Shown piece after piece: positions 40,306 to 47,845 of a DNA stretch of 54,404 bases. Both the position numbers and the translations under genes were made by a program. How positions within the stretch are numbered: position 1 is the stretch's first letter; each line of letters opens with the position of its first letter. The notes under the pieces are model-generated. The model did no database searches. It was not told the DNA's origin and was given only the letters and a program-made list of their open reading frames with translations. The stretch comes from Acinetobacter sp. Ver3 (GTDB lineage: Bacteria; Pseudomonadota; Gammaproteobacteria; Pseudomonadales; Moraxellaceae): contig NZ_JFYL01000015.1 in NCBI RefSeq assembly GCF_000632455.1, positions 1 to 54,404 on the forward strand, read 5' to 3'.

Positions 40306-40366
40306 TATCGGTTTTTCTATAATTTTATCGGATTTCCTATTGACTAATAATATCGGAAATGCGATA
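40306..40366. promoter_or_regulatory. OL-like region with three operators
   Basis: TATCGGTTTTTCTATA (40306-40321), TATCGGATTTCCTATT (40326-40341) and TATCGGAAATGCGATA (40351-40366). They share the half-site TATCGG and 16-bp length with the OR-like sites 3.5 kb away. The third is a perfect palindrome (TATCG/CGATA). Confidence 0.78.
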
Positions 40367-40368
40367 TT
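40340..40368 (+). promoter_or_regulatory. pL-like early rightward promoter
   Basis: TTGACT (40340-40345), 17 bp, GATATT (40363-40368). Operators two and three overlap the -35 and -10 boxes, so CI binding would block it. It drives the recombination operon. Confidence 0.75.
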
Positions 40369-40387
40369 TACCTCACAGACAATAAAA

Positions 40388-40426
40388 AGCCCCGAAGCAT
40401 AAATCTTGCAGGATTACTTCGAGGCT
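40388..40426. other. Leader hairpin of the rightward early operon
   Basis: AGCCCCGAAG (40388-40397) pairs with CTTCGAGGCT (40417-40426), one mismatch, 19-base loop. The T-run is on the minus-strand side. It lies in the 5' leader of the pL-like transcript and may be an antisense terminator or a nut-like structural element. Confidence 0.4.
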
Positions 40427-40459
40427 CTTGTAAACACTTGCACGCTTACGGAGTTAAGT

Positions 40460-40690
40460 ATGAATCAAATACATCCAAAGAGTCAAACAACTCAAATCCT
40501 ATATCAGCCACCTACTAAGACTGAAATGAAACCTAAGTCATTCATTAAAGACACTATTCACAACATTGTTATGGCCCTAGTCGTAGTTTCAATTATGAGT
40601 GGTCTCACAACTGCTTGCTTCTATGCAGCTGATAAAGAAGCTGAATATCAACAAAATCAAGCCGAAGTTCGTGCGGAGGTGGTGAAGTGA
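40460..40690 (+). CDS. Small single-pass membrane protein, first early gene
   Basis: 76 residues from the ATG at 40460 with GGAG seven bases upstream. A hydrophilic N-terminus (about 1-30) precedes one membrane helix (NIVMALVVVSIMSGLTTACF, about 36-55) and a charged C-terminus. First gene after pL, where lambdoid phages often encode host-takeover or exclusion proteins. No family recognised. Confidence 0.6.
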   Translation: MNQIHPKSQTTQILYQPPTKTEMKPKSFIKDTIHNIVMALVVVSIMSGLTTACFYAADKEAEYQQNQAEVRAEVVK

Positions 40691-41127
40691 GTAATCGAAT
40701 TTATAGTTTTTCAGGCGATGAAAATTGGGCTGATTATGAAAATCCTGCCGAAGCTCTGGAAGAGATGTTGGATGATGACTCTCTTGAAGTTGGAAACACA
40801 TTCCTAACAGGCATTAAGCGCACCCCATCACCAACACAATTCATTCTTGATGCAGATGAAGTATTAGAAAATTACGACTGTCGTATTTACGACAACTACC
40901 TAAGTGATTACACAGGTGGGAATACTGGGTCAAAGGATGTTAGCGATGAGGCGAAAAATGAGCTTAATAATTTCCTGAATAAGTGGGCTGAAAAGTATTT
41001 GGTTATTACATTTTATGAAGTTGATTGTGAAGAAGAAATTCCTGTTACCCAAGAAATGATAGACGCATTCCATTCGAATGAGCCAATCCCTTTGCCAGAG
41101 TTCAAATTCAAGGAAGCCGAACAATGA
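40687..41127 (+). CDS. Acidic hypothetical early protein
   Basis: 146 residues starting at GTG (40687), overlapping the previous stop. Very acidic (YENPAEALEEMLDDDSLEVG, FYEVDCEEEIPV). It overlaps the next gene by four bases. The net charge and early timing resemble DNA-mimic or inhibitor proteins, which is speculation. Confidence 0.6.
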   Translation: MSNRIYSFSGDENWADYENPAEALEEMLDDDSLEVGNTFLTGIKRTPSPTQFILDADEVLENYDCRIYDNYLSDYTGGNTGSKDVSDEAKNELNNFLNKWAEKYLVITFYEVDCEEEIPVTQEMIDAFHSNEPIPLPEFKFKEAEQ

Positions 41128-41525
41128 ACGCAATATCAATTCAAACTGACTTGTTAGCTCCCTGTTTTCCAGCTTTTAAAGTTGAATCGGAAATTGTCTT
41201 AGGCGATCGAATCCAATTTGTTTTAAGCCTTGGTTGTTGTTCGATTGATTGCTCAATGCCTGTGCTTAAAACCACACAAAGCTTTTTGATTAACCACACC
41301 TCCGATCCACAAAACGAAATTGATTTAGATATCGACTCGTGGAAAGCCATTGAGAATACGCTTGTTGATGTGCTTGCAAGTGATGGTGTGGCGATTCAAG
41401 AAGGTCAGCAATTCATGCTCACAGATGACCAAATTTATCGATTAAATGAACGCATCGAGTGGGCTGTTGAAGAAGCTTTTGAAAAGGAATTAGCAGCAAA
41501 GAAGTTGGCTGCTGAAGAATACTGA
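41124..41525 (+). CDS. Hypothetical early protein
   Basis: 133 residues. The N-terminal half contains FVLSLGCCSIDCSMP, and the C-terminal half is helical and acidic (RLNERIEWAVEEAFEKELAA). Overlaps its upstream neighbour (ATGA) and precedes the DUF1351-like gene by ten bases. No family recognised. Confidence 0.6.
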   Translation: MNAISIQTDLLAPCFPAFKVESEIVLGDRIQFVLSLGCCSIDCSMPVLKTTQSFLINHTSDPQNEIDLDIDSWKAIENTLVDVLASDGVAIQEGQQFMLTDDQIYRLNERIEWAVEEAFEKELAAKKLAAEEY

Positions 41526-41535
41526 GGGACTGGAA

Positions 41536-42549
41536 ATGAATGCAAAATTTGAATTGGAAGTTTTGAGTGAAAACTCAAATGAGATTGTTGAGGCTTTTAA
41601 GACTGAAGGTGGTGCGCAATCCTTGTTTGATCGCATAGCAACCCAAGCTCGAACAATTGTTCCTGATTTATCGACTGATAAGGGTCGCAAAGAGATCGCA
41701 TCGATAGCTCGTAAAGTTGCTTCCACAAAAACTGCTTTTGATGCTCACGGCAAAGCCCTTAAAGAGCAATACACGGTAATCACAAACAAGATCGATGCAG
41801 ATCGAAAACTATTCCGTGACCAGTGTGATGCACTACGTGATGAGATTCGCAAGCCGTTAACTGATTGGGAGAATGCTAAAAAAGCACGCGAAGCAGAGAT
41901 TCAGAGCAAAATAGCTGAATTTGATAAAGGGCGTATCGATATTGGTTCTCCTGCTGAGCTAATTAAATCAGTAATAGCCGAAATCGAATCAATCGAGATA
42001 GATGACTCATTTGATGATTTCAAGGACGTTGCAAAGCTTCGTAAATATGAGTGCTTAGAGCACATGAAAGTCATATTGATCGAACGCGAAAAATTTGAAG
42101 CAGAGCAAGCAGAACTCGAAGCACTGCGCCTTGCTGAACAACAACGCATTCAGCGTGAACATGAGGAAAAAATTGCTCGTGAAGCCGCTGAACGTGCGAC
42201 CCGTGAAGCGGAGGAAAAAGCTCGTTTAGAGGCTGAACGTGTACAACGCGAAAAGTTTGAAGCAGAACAACGTGAAGCTCGACTGAAAGCTGAAAAAGAA
42301 GCTGCTGAACTGCGTGCTGTACAGGCTGCTGAAAATGAACGTAAGCGTATTGAAGCGGAGACTTTTGCTAAGGCTGAGGCAGAGCGCAAGGCTGAAGAAG
42401 CGCGTTTGGCTGATGTGGAGCACAAAAAGCAAATCTGTGGCGAGGCGCTTAAAGGTTTGACTAATCTTGGTGTGAGTGCTGATCAGGGCAAAGCTATTCT
42501 GAATGCAATCAATAAAGGCCTGGTGCCTCACGTTTCGATCAAATTTTAA
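41536..42549 (+). CDS. DUF1351-like coiled-coil protein
   Basis: 337 residues. The N-terminal 120 residues (LFDRIATQARTIVPDLSTDK, GRKEIASIARKVASTKTAFD) follow the DUF1351/host-nuclease-related pattern seen next to phage recombination genes. Residues about 185-290 form a long Glu/Ala/Arg coiled coil. The C-terminus (EALKGLTNLGVSADQGKAI) is a small conserved module. GGGACTGGAA precedes the ATG. It probably assists the Bet-exonuclease system or protects DNA ends; role inferred from location. Confidence 0.7.
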   Translation: MNAKFELEVLSENSNEIVEAFKTEGGAQSLFDRIATQARTIVPDLSTDKGRKEIASIARKVASTKTAFDAHGKALKEQYTVITNKIDADRKLFRDQCDALRDEIRKPLTDWENAKKAREAEIQSKIAEFDKGRIDIGSPAELIKSVIAEIESIEIDDSFDDFKDVAKLRKYECLEHMKVILIEREKFEAEQAELEALRLAEQQRIQREHEEKIAREAAERATREAEEKARLEAERVQREKFEAEQREARLKAEKEAAELRAVQAAENERKRIEAETFAKAEAERKAEEARLADVEHKKQICGEALKGLTNLGVSADQGKAILNAINKGLVPHVSIKF

Positions 42550-42560
42550 GGAATAAAAAT

Positions 42561-43409
42561 ATGAATGCACCAGTACAAACGAATTTAATTACCGCTCAGA
42601 TCAGTCAACTTTCTACTGTGCTTGGTTTGCACAACGTTGATCCCGCTGAGCTTGAGCAAACTTTAATTCAAACGGCTTTTAAATCATCGACACAAATTAC
42701 ACGCGAGCAAATGGGCGCACTGCTGATTGTTGCAAGTCAGTACAAATTAAATCCATGGACCAAGGAAATTTACGCTTTCCCTGATAAGAGTAAAGGCATT
42801 ATTCCTGTAGTGGGTGTTGATGGTTGGTCTCGCATCATCAATAGCAACCCAAACCTTAACGGAATTGAGTTTGTATTTTCGGACAACATGGTTCGTATGA
42901 ATAAGGCAAAGGTTGATTGCCCTGAATGGGTGGACTGCTTGATTTACCGCAAAGACCGTGAACGCCCCACTGTGGTTCGTGAATATTTGGATGAAGTATA
43001 TCGTGAGCCAATGGGTGCTAATGGTTTTGCGGGACCATGGCAATCTCACCCTAAGCGTTTTTTGCGCCATAAGGCTTTGATTCAGTGCGCACGCTTAGCT
43101 TTTGGTTTTGTTGGTATTTATGACCAAGATGAAGCGGAACGAATTCAGGAGAATAGCTCACCAAAAACAGTTAGTGGCTTCGATGAAAATACAATCCCCG
43201 ATGGTTATGATGAGTTTGAGTTGCAGCATCTGAATGAAATGCGCGCCTTAGCTCTTGAGGGTCTTGAGGCTCTTCAGGCTGGTTTTGATTCACTACCTAA
43301 AGGTAAATGCCGTTCTCACTTCTGGACTATTCATAAAGAGTCGCTTAAAGCAGCAGCAGAAAAAGCAGATCAATCACATGGAGAGACTTATGAACATTCT
43401 CCAGCGTAA
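42561..43409 (+). CDS. bet: Bet/RecT-type single-strand annealing protein
   Basis: 282 residues. The Redbeta-family core is clear: QMGALLIVASQYKLNPWTKE-IYAFPDK, GIIPVVGVDGWSRIIN, then GPWQSHPKRFLRHKALIQCA and RLAFGFVGIYDQDEAERI. It anneals complementary strands with the adjacent exonuclease, whose gene overlaps by 20 bases. The C-terminal 90 residues vary and may bind host SSB. It lies in the pL-type operon as in lambda. Confidence 0.92.
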   Translation: MNAPVQTNLITAQISQLSTVLGLHNVDPAELEQTLIQTAFKSSTQITREQMGALLIVASQYKLNPWTKEIYAFPDKSKGIIPVVGVDGWSRIINSNPNLNGIEFVFSDNMVRMNKAKVDCPEWVDCLIYRKDRERPTVVREYLDEVYREPMGANGFAGPWQSHPKRFLRHKALIQCARLAFGFVGIYDQDEAERIQENSSPKTVSGFDENTIPDGYDEFELQHLNEMRALALEGLEALQAGFDSLPKGKCRSHFWTIHKESLKAAAEKADQSHGETYEHSPA

Positions 43410-44007
43410 TGATGATTGGCATGCTCAAAGATGTGGAAAAGTTACCGCATCGCGCATAAAAGACATGGGTGCTAAGCCAACTAAAGGCAAGAAGTATAAC
43501 GCCTTAACACTGACTATTCTTTCTGAGCGCATCACTGGCGTTCAGGAGGAATCAAAGCCGACCGCATTGATGCAATGGGGTATTGATCAAGAGCCTTTTG
43601 CAATTACTGCTTATGAAAATGAGCGTGGTGCGATTGTTTCAAATGTGGGGTTGGTTGACCACCCTGCTATTGAAATGAGTGGGGCGAGTCCAGATGGCTT
43701 GGTTGGTAAAGATGGTCAATTAGAAATTAAGTGCCCATCCACGACTACACACTTGAACACCATTTTAATGGATGAGGTGCCTGCTGAATATATTCCACAG
43801 ATCACATGGCAGTTGGCCTGTACTCGTCGAGCATGGTGTGATTTTGTGAGTTACGACCCTCGCCTACCTGAACATTTACAGCTTTTTATTAAAAGAGTTT
43901 ATGCAAAGGACTTAGATATTCAGGGTGTTGAAAATGAAGTGATTGCTTTTAATCGCAATGTCGATATCGCCTTAAAACAGCTACAGGCTTTCGAGGTGGC
44001 AGCATGA
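43390..44007 (+). CDS. YqaJ/lambda-exo type recombination exonuclease
   Basis: 205 residues from the ATG at 43390 with GGAGAG just upstream. Motifs: NDDWHAQRCGKVTASRI at the N-terminus, MQWGIDQEPFAITAYE, catalytic D102 in GASPDGLVG and E112/K114 in QLEIKCPS, then PQITWQLACTRRAWCDFVSY. This is the 5'-3' exonuclease partner of Bet. It supports phage recombination and conversion of linear DNA to concatemers. Confidence 0.92.
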   Translation: MNILQRNDDWHAQRCGKVTASRIKDMGAKPTKGKKYNALTLTILSERITGVQEESKPTALMQWGIDQEPFAITAYENERGAIVSNVGLVDHPAIEMSGASPDGLVGKDGQLEIKCPSTTTHLNTILMDEVPAEYIPQITWQLACTRRAWCDFVSYDPRLPEHLQLFIKRVYAKDLDIQGVENEVIAFNRNVDIALKQLQAFEVAA

Positions 44008-44141
44008 GCTTTACATACAGCAGTCGCACTCGCACAGTTGAAATCACATGCAAAGGCAGAGTTAAAACTTATAGAGATATCAATCTGTTCGGTATTGAGG
44101 CATGCATTAAAGACTTTGTGAGCACGTGGGGGTATAGATGA
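44004..44141 (+). CDS. 45-residue early protein
   Basis: MSFTYSSRTRTVEITCKGRV then KTYRDINLFGIEACIKDFVS and TWGYR. Overlaps the exonuclease stop (ATGA) and the next start (ATGA), so it is embedded in a coupled series. Likely a small regulatory or accessory protein; no family recognised. Confidence 0.6.
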   Translation: MSFTYSSRTRTVEITCKGRVKTYRDINLFGIEACIKDFVSTWGYR

Positions 44142-44377
44142 TTTTTAGAATAAAACAGCGTGACCTTCAAGCCTTCAAAATTTGGCTTGTACTGCTCGGA
44201 TATGTGCGTAAAGACCTTGCTGACGGTGGCGCGACATTTAAAGGCAAAGGCACAAAGTTAGATTATGTGCTTATTGATTCAAAGATGAGTGGCAACTCTG
44301 CATGTCAGAAGTTGTATGAAGAATTTAAAGTCCATTTGGTTAGTCCATTGGATGTGAAATTGGCGAAGGTGGCGTGA
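44138..44377 (+). CDS. Small hypothetical early protein
   Basis: 79 residues, basic (IKQRDLQAFKIWLVLLGYVR, GGATFKGKGTKLDYVLID). It overlaps both neighbours. No family recognised. Confidence 0.6.
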   Translation: MIFRIKQRDLQAFKIWLVLLGYVRKDLADGGATFKGKGTKLDYVLIDSKMSGNSACQKLYEEFKVHLVSPLDVKLAKVA

Positions 44378-44763
44378 TGGGATCTAAAAAATTATGGTGT
44401 GTAGGCATGCGCCCCGAGGGAGACAGCCCTCACGAACAAACACCTGCGATGTCCAGGGAATTGGCGGAACGCGCAGTAGAACGTTATCGCGCTATGACGA
44501 AAGCAGAAGGCAATGAGTTTTTAATCGCAACATTTGATGATTGGTGCCAAGTGCAGCAGTGGCATTTTACTCGCACTGAACACGTCAAAAAAATGCTGTA
44601 CACAGATGATTGGTTTAAACAGCCGATGTACCAGTGTTTTGATCTACCTACAGCGTGCAAAGTTTTTAAATATGGTGAGATTGTTGAATGCTACAAAAAA
44701 GGCTCATCACCACTTACTACATCAAATTTTGAAGAAGCTAAGCGCTTCTATGAGGTGGCGTGA
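44377..44763 (+). CDS. Hypothetical early protein, W-rich
   Basis: 128 residues from the ATG at 44377 (TGATG overlap with the previous stop; GAAGGTGG upstream). LWCVGMRPEGDSPHEQTPAM, then RAVERYRAMTKAEGNEFLIA and FDDWCQVQQWHFTRTEHVKK. The start has a charged, substrate-like feel but matches no family that I know. TGATG also links it to the next gene. Confidence 0.6.
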   Translation: MGSKKLWCVGMRPEGDSPHEQTPAMSRELAERAVERYRAMTKAEGNEFLIATFDDWCQVQQWHFTRTEHVKKMLYTDDWFKQPMYQCFDLPTACKVFKYGEIVECYKKGSSPLTTSNFEEAKRFYEVA

Positions 44764-45155
44764 TGGATATTAATAAAGAAAGAGAGGCGTTTGAGCGATT
44801 TAAAGCCGAAAAAATAGGCATAGCTTACGATGAGCTTAAAACAGATCTTGATGATTGTGAGCGAAGATTTGGCAAAAGATATGCTGGATGGAACTTTTCA
44901 GATGATTGGGAATTATGGCAAGCAGTCAAAGCCCAAGCAGTGCCTGAAGGGTTTGTTTTGGTGTCGAAAGAGCTTCCTGAGACTATTGCTGAAGCCATGG
45001 CACTAGAACGTGTTCCTAAGCCTTTCGGGGAGACCGATCCTGTATGGATTGAGATATCGGAAAGGTCTTATAGAGATAGTCTTTTAAGAAAGAAATGGGA
45101 TTTGTGGCGTGACTATAAAGCCATGCTCGAAGCACAGGAGCCGTCAAATGATTGA
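44763..45155 (+). CDS. Hypothetical early protein, possible ead/DUF-type
   Basis: 130 residues. Begins MDINKEREAFERFKAEKIGI and includes WNFSDDWELWQAVKAQAVPEG, FVLVSKELPET, like the ead/Ea22-type accessory proteins of lambdoid early operons (pattern W-A-S W--WQA, V-EGFVLVP). The C-terminus is helical. Probable accessory gene with modular evolution. Confidence 0.6.
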   Translation: MDINKEREAFERFKAEKIGIAYDELKTDLDDCERRFGKRYAGWNFSDDWELWQAVKAQAVPEGFVLVSKELPETIAEAMALERVPKPFGETDPVWIEISERSYRDSLLRKKWDLWRDYKAMLEAQEPSND

Positions 45156-45324
45156 AGCAAAATTAAAATTCGTAGGTAATAAAATGTTTTGTAATGGATT
45201 TGAGATATCCCAGAGCGCATATGGCTGGCATGTCTTAAATACAGATGGTGGATTGGCGATTGGTGTTTCAGATATTGAAGATGCGGTGAATTTTTGTATA
45301 AAGAAGGAGCCAACCAATGACTGA
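45148..45324 (+). CDS. 58-residue early protein
   Basis: From the ATG at 45148, overlapping the previous gene by eight bases. MIEAKLKFVGNKMFCNGFEI followed by YGWHVLNTDGGLAIGVSDIE looks like a small beta-rich fold. No family recognised. Confidence 0.5.
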   Translation: MIEAKLKFVGNKMFCNGFEISQSAYGWHVLNTDGGLAIGVSDIEDAVNFCIKKEPTND

Positions 45325-45517
45325 AATTCAACGCACAAACATTGATTTTGCAAAGAACTTTCTTGAATTGATTGGTCCACGTGTAGGAAATGGAACAGGT
45401 ATTCAAGGCACGTTAACTGATGGTGAACTTGGTGCTCTATATCACATCGTTCAAGAATGGTTGATCGAGCATGATTTGCCCGAAAGCGTGGTGGAGAGTT
45501 TGGGAGAAGTGTCGTGA
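45317..45517 (+). CDS. Small hypothetical early protein
   Basis: 66 residues. IDFAKNFLELIGPRVGNGTG, then LTDGELGALYHIVQEWLIEH. Acidic and probably helical. Overlaps both neighbours. No family recognised. Confidence 0.5.
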   Translation: MTEIQRTNIDFAKNFLELIGPRVGNGTGIQGTLTDGELGALYHIVQEWLIEHDLPESVVESLGEVS

Positions 45518-45840
45518 ATCTAATTGAGCAATTGGGCGGGTATGATAAGGCACTAAAAGCAAAAGAATGGCTAGTTAAGAATAGACCAGTACATGATTGG
45601 ATGAACCCTATTCTTGATGAGGCCTTGCTAAAATACCGCCGACAGCACAATATTTTTGAAGAAAAAGACAATATCGTATTTGTTGATGACTTTATGCATG
45701 GTGAATTGATGGCTGTTGCATGGGTTCGTAATAGTGAAGTTTGGATGGATGATGGTGCTAAGCGATGCACGAACTTAACAATGATACGCCACGCCACTCC
45801 TGAAGAAATCCAAGCAAATAAAAGATTGGAGGTGTTATGA
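45514..45840 (+). CDS. Hypothetical early protein
   Basis: 108 residues starting at GTG (45514). A helical N-terminus (IEQLGGYDKALKAKEWLVKN) is followed by a beta-rich part (DNIVFVDDFMHGELMAVAWV) and MIRHATPEEIQANKRLEVL, a HATPEEI-type end common in small phage accessory proteins. Overlaps the excisionase-like start. Confidence 0.55.
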   Translation: MNLIEQLGGYDKALKAKEWLVKNRPVHDWMNPILDEALLKYRRQHNIFEEKDNIVFVDDFMHGELMAVAWVRNSEVWMDDGAKRCTNLTMIRHATPEEIQANKRLEVL

Positions 45841-46016
45841 AATGGTACTCAATGAGCCAAGTATCCAAAATGCTTGGCTTTGGGAGTGTGAATACTTTCA
45901 AAAAGCACTATCTTGAAAAGTATCCTCCTGATCGTGACACCCCAACTTATAAGGGCTACACGGAAAATACCTTATTGAAAATGAAAGCTGAAATTTTGGG
46001 ACAAGGCGCTAATTAA
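45837..46016 (+). CDS. Probable excisionase, MerR-like HTH
   Basis: 59 residues: MKWYSMSQVSKMLGFGSVNT, FKKHYLEKYPPDRDTPTYKG and a short end. The first 30 residues fit a winged HTH of the MerR/Xis type. GGAGG lies just before. It is the last gene of the pL-type operon and converges with the integrase with a four-base overlap, a natural place for xis. Helically phased repeats near attR (47205-47242) could be its sites. Confidence 0.65.
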   Translation: MKWYSMSQVSKMLGFGSVNTFKKHYLEKYPPDRDTPTYKGYTENTLLKMKAEILGQGAN

Positions 46017-46024
46017 GCGCCTTT
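46003..46024. terminator. Shared hairpin at the xis/int 3' ends
   Basis: AAGGCGCT and AGCGCCTT pair around AATTA, overlapping both stop codons; a short T-run follows on the plus strand. It can separate the converging transcripts. Confidence 0.5.
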
Positions 46025-47155
46025 CATCCAACTATCAACCTCGTCAGAATACCACTCCATTAACTCAACCCTTTCCTCCCAGTATTCAGCACGGTTGTAA
46101 ATGCCACGAATACGATCTTTAGGAACGTGTGCAATCTGGTATTCAATTGCATCAGATCGGAATTTCTTAGAATTATTAGCATGAGTTGAAAATAGTGATC
46201 GGAAGCCATGGGTTACCATCTGACCGCCATAACCATTTCGCTTAATCAGCGCCAATACTGAATCTGACGGCATGTGATGACCTAAACGACGACTATTTTT
46301 AAAGATATACCCATCATCTTCACGATTATTATATAAGTCTAAAAATAATTGTTTGGTTCGTTTTGTGAGTGGTACCGCATGATCTCGGCGCATTTTCATT
46401 CTTGATGCGGGAATCACCCATACATCATTCTCAAAATCTATTTCACCAGTATCCCATCGTGCTTTTAATAATTCAGAAATACGAACCGCTGTGTAACATG
46501 CAAGCTTCGCTGCGTGTAACACTGATTGAGTTGTGATGCCTGAATGCAGTCTTTTCCAAAACTCAGGCATCTCAGATGCTTCTAGTGATGGCATGTTTCT
46601 AACAACTTGTTGTGGAATAACATCACCCACCAATGCACACGGATTCTTTTGCGTGTAATCAGAGGCAATAGCGAAGTTGCACACTTCATTTAAAAGTCTG
46701 AGAGAGCGCTTTGCCGTCTCAAGCGTGCCCTTGCCAACCATTTCTTTAACTTTCTTTACGACCTGCTTTCTTTCTAACTCATCAATTGGTGTGTGTGCAA
46801 AATCTTCTGAAATGTAATTAAGGCGATAAATCACTGTATTGATGTATTTTTCATTTGACCAGCGTGGCTTCATCATTGCGACCCACTCAGCAATCACCTC
46901 CTTAACCATTGGTGAATCTAAGACTTTGCCTTGTGCTTCAGCTTTATATTGTCGCGCAAGCTGGCGAGCTTCTTTGCACCCAACATCAGGATAAACGCCT
47001 AATTGCTTACGAGTCTGTTTACCATGAACCCGGTAAGATAAAACCCATGTCTTTTTACCCGACGGCAACACATCAACCGACAATCCCTCACCGTCCGCAA
47101 TCGAATATCTTTTTTCTTTTGGTTTTAAGCTTTTTACTTGAGAGTCGGATAGCAC
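46013..47155 (-). CDS. int: Tyrosine integrase (P4-type, DUF4102 N-terminus)
   Basis: 380 residues starting at GTG (47155) with AGGGG upstream. The N-terminal arm-binding domain has LKPKEKRYSIADGEGLSVDV and YRVHGKQTRKQLGVYPDV. The catalytic residues are R225 (AVRISELL), H316 and R319 (THGFRS), H343 and Y353 (RGIYNRAEY). It lies beside attR, as in tmRNA- and tRNA-targeting elements. It should recombine the 18-bp core shared with the tmRNA 3' end. Confidence 0.95.
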   Translation of the reverse strand: MLSDSQVKSLKPKEKRYSIADGEGLSVDVLPSGKKTWVLSYRVHGKQTRKQLGVYPDVGCKEARQLARQYKAEAQGKVLDSPMVKEVIAEWVAMMKPRWSNEKYINTVIYRLNYISEDFAHTPIDELERKQVVKKVKEMVGKGTLETAKRSLRLLNEVCNFAIASDYTQKNPCALVGDVIPQQVVRNMPSLEASEMPEFWKRLHSGITTQSVLHAAKLACYTAVRISELLKARWDTGEIDFENDVWVIPASRMKMRRDHAVPLTKRTKQLFLDLYNNREDDGYIFKNSRRLGHHMPSDSVLALIKRNGYGGQMVTHGFRSLFSTHANNSKKFRSDAIEYQIAHVPKDRIRGIYNRAEYWEERVELMEWYSDEVDSWMKGA

Positions 47156-47167
47156 TTTTTAAGCCCC

Positions 47168-47196
47168 TGTTACACGCGTGTCACACCTGTGTAACA
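47168..47196. repeat. Right-arm repeats matching the left arm
   Basis: TGTTACAC (47168-47175), GTGTCACA (47178-47185) and GTGTAACA (47189-47196), the last identical to the two copies at 111-129. Probable integrase arm sites, overlapping the int control region. Confidence 0.5.
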
Positions 47197-47204
47197 CTGT
47201 ATCG

Positions 47205-47242
47205 TGATTAAGTCTGATTAACAATGATTAAGACTGATCAAG
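47205..47242. repeat. Four 10-bp-phased TGATYAA repeats
   Basis: TGATTAAG, TGATTAAC, TGATTAAG and TGATCAAG begin at 47205, 47215, 47225 and 47235, exactly one helical turn apart. All four face the same side of the DNA. Probable cooperative binding sites for Xis or an accessory factor. Confidence 0.6.
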
Positions 47243-47264
47243 ATTGACAGAAACATCAGGCGAT

Positions 47265-47297
47265 AAAAAAGCCCTAAGTCATTATAACTTAAGGCTT
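47265..47297 (-). terminator. Phage-supplied terminator downstream of tmRNA
   Basis: AAGCCTTAAGT pairs with ACTTAGGGCTT (one mismatch) and is followed by TTTTTTATC on the minus strand. It lies on the prophage side of attR, so it replaces the tmRNA gene's own terminator after integration. Confidence 0.7.
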
Positions 47298-47310
47298 TTA
47301 GGTCAAATTT

Positions 47311-47344
47311 GATCGAGATTAATTAAGATTGATCAAATTTGATA
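47311..47344. repeat. Second set of 10-bp-phased AT-rich repeats
   Basis: GATCGAGATT, AATTAAGATT, GATCAAATTT, GATAAAG are in consecutive 10-bp units (47311, 47321, 47331, 47341), directly next to the att core. Similar to the set at 47205-47242. Confidence 0.45.
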
Positions 47345-47351
47345 AAGTATA

Positions 47352-47369
47352 TTGGTGGAGATGGCGGGA
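47352..47369. repeat. attR core at the tmRNA 3' end
   Basis: TTGGTGGAGATGGCGGGA, identical to 33-50. It covers the CCA end and the 3' side of the acceptor stem of the tmRNA, so integration restores the gene. Confidence 0.9.
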
Positions 47370-47713
47370 GTCGAACCCGCGTCCGCAAGCACTACACTCG
47401 AGATTACTACATGCTTAGATATCGTCTATTGTTTTAACCCTCAAAGACCCGACGAACAGGGTTAAGAGAGCGATCCTTTAAGTTTAGTACAACACCCCAA
47501 GGCTTGATGTTATACGGACTTGTGTGCGTGCGCTTCAGTCGGGATCTCTAACCACAAGTATTCAGAGATGCGGACAAGCTGCCCTTAGGCAGCTAGAGCG
47601 TAAGATTCGTCGTTTGCGACTATTTAAAATGCAAATTTTATTTACGAGAGAAAATGCGCTCTCGGCATGCATCTATGAGTTTCATCACCAGCGTCGAAGC
47701 CAGGAACATCCCC
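47353..47713 (-). ncRNA. ssrA: Transfer-messenger RNA
   Basis: 361 nt on the minus strand, from GGGGATGTTCCTGGCTTCGA (5' end 47713) to TCCCGCCATCTCCACCA (3' end 47353). The tRNA-like ends pair, GTTCGACTCCC forms the T-arm, and the tag frame 47617-47585 encodes ANDESYALAA with resume codon GCA and stop TAA. It rescues stalled ribosomes by trans-translation. The gene is intact although its 3' end is the phage attachment site. Confidence 0.95.
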
Positions 47714-47845
47714 AAAGTACAACGCAATCATAGCATAAAAGTTTGAAAATACGACCTCTAATTTCACAACAATTACACATACACATGCGCTTATTTCAAT
47801 AATTGAGATAAAATCCCTTTTTTCAAGTTCAAAATTGCATATTTT

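Larger units (their letters stand above)
33..47369. mobile_element. Complete lambdoid siphovirus prophage integrated in ssrA
   Basis: An 18-bp direct repeat (33-50 and 47352-47369) bounds integrase, excisionase, repressor/Cro, replication, antiterminator, terminase, head, tail and lysis genes in a lambda-like order. None of the core genes shows a frameshift or truncation other than the programmed one in the tail chaperone gene. The right copy is the 3' end of a full tmRNA gene, so the host gene is preserved. Integrase lies next to the right end and lysis genes next to the left end. By gene content the element should be inducible; that is inference. Confidence 0.93.

Noticed and set aside
41901..42425. 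Long serine/arginine-rich antisense frames
   Set aside because: Mirror image of the Glu/Ala/Arg coiled coil on the plus strand; composition is a shadow of that repeat-like coding.
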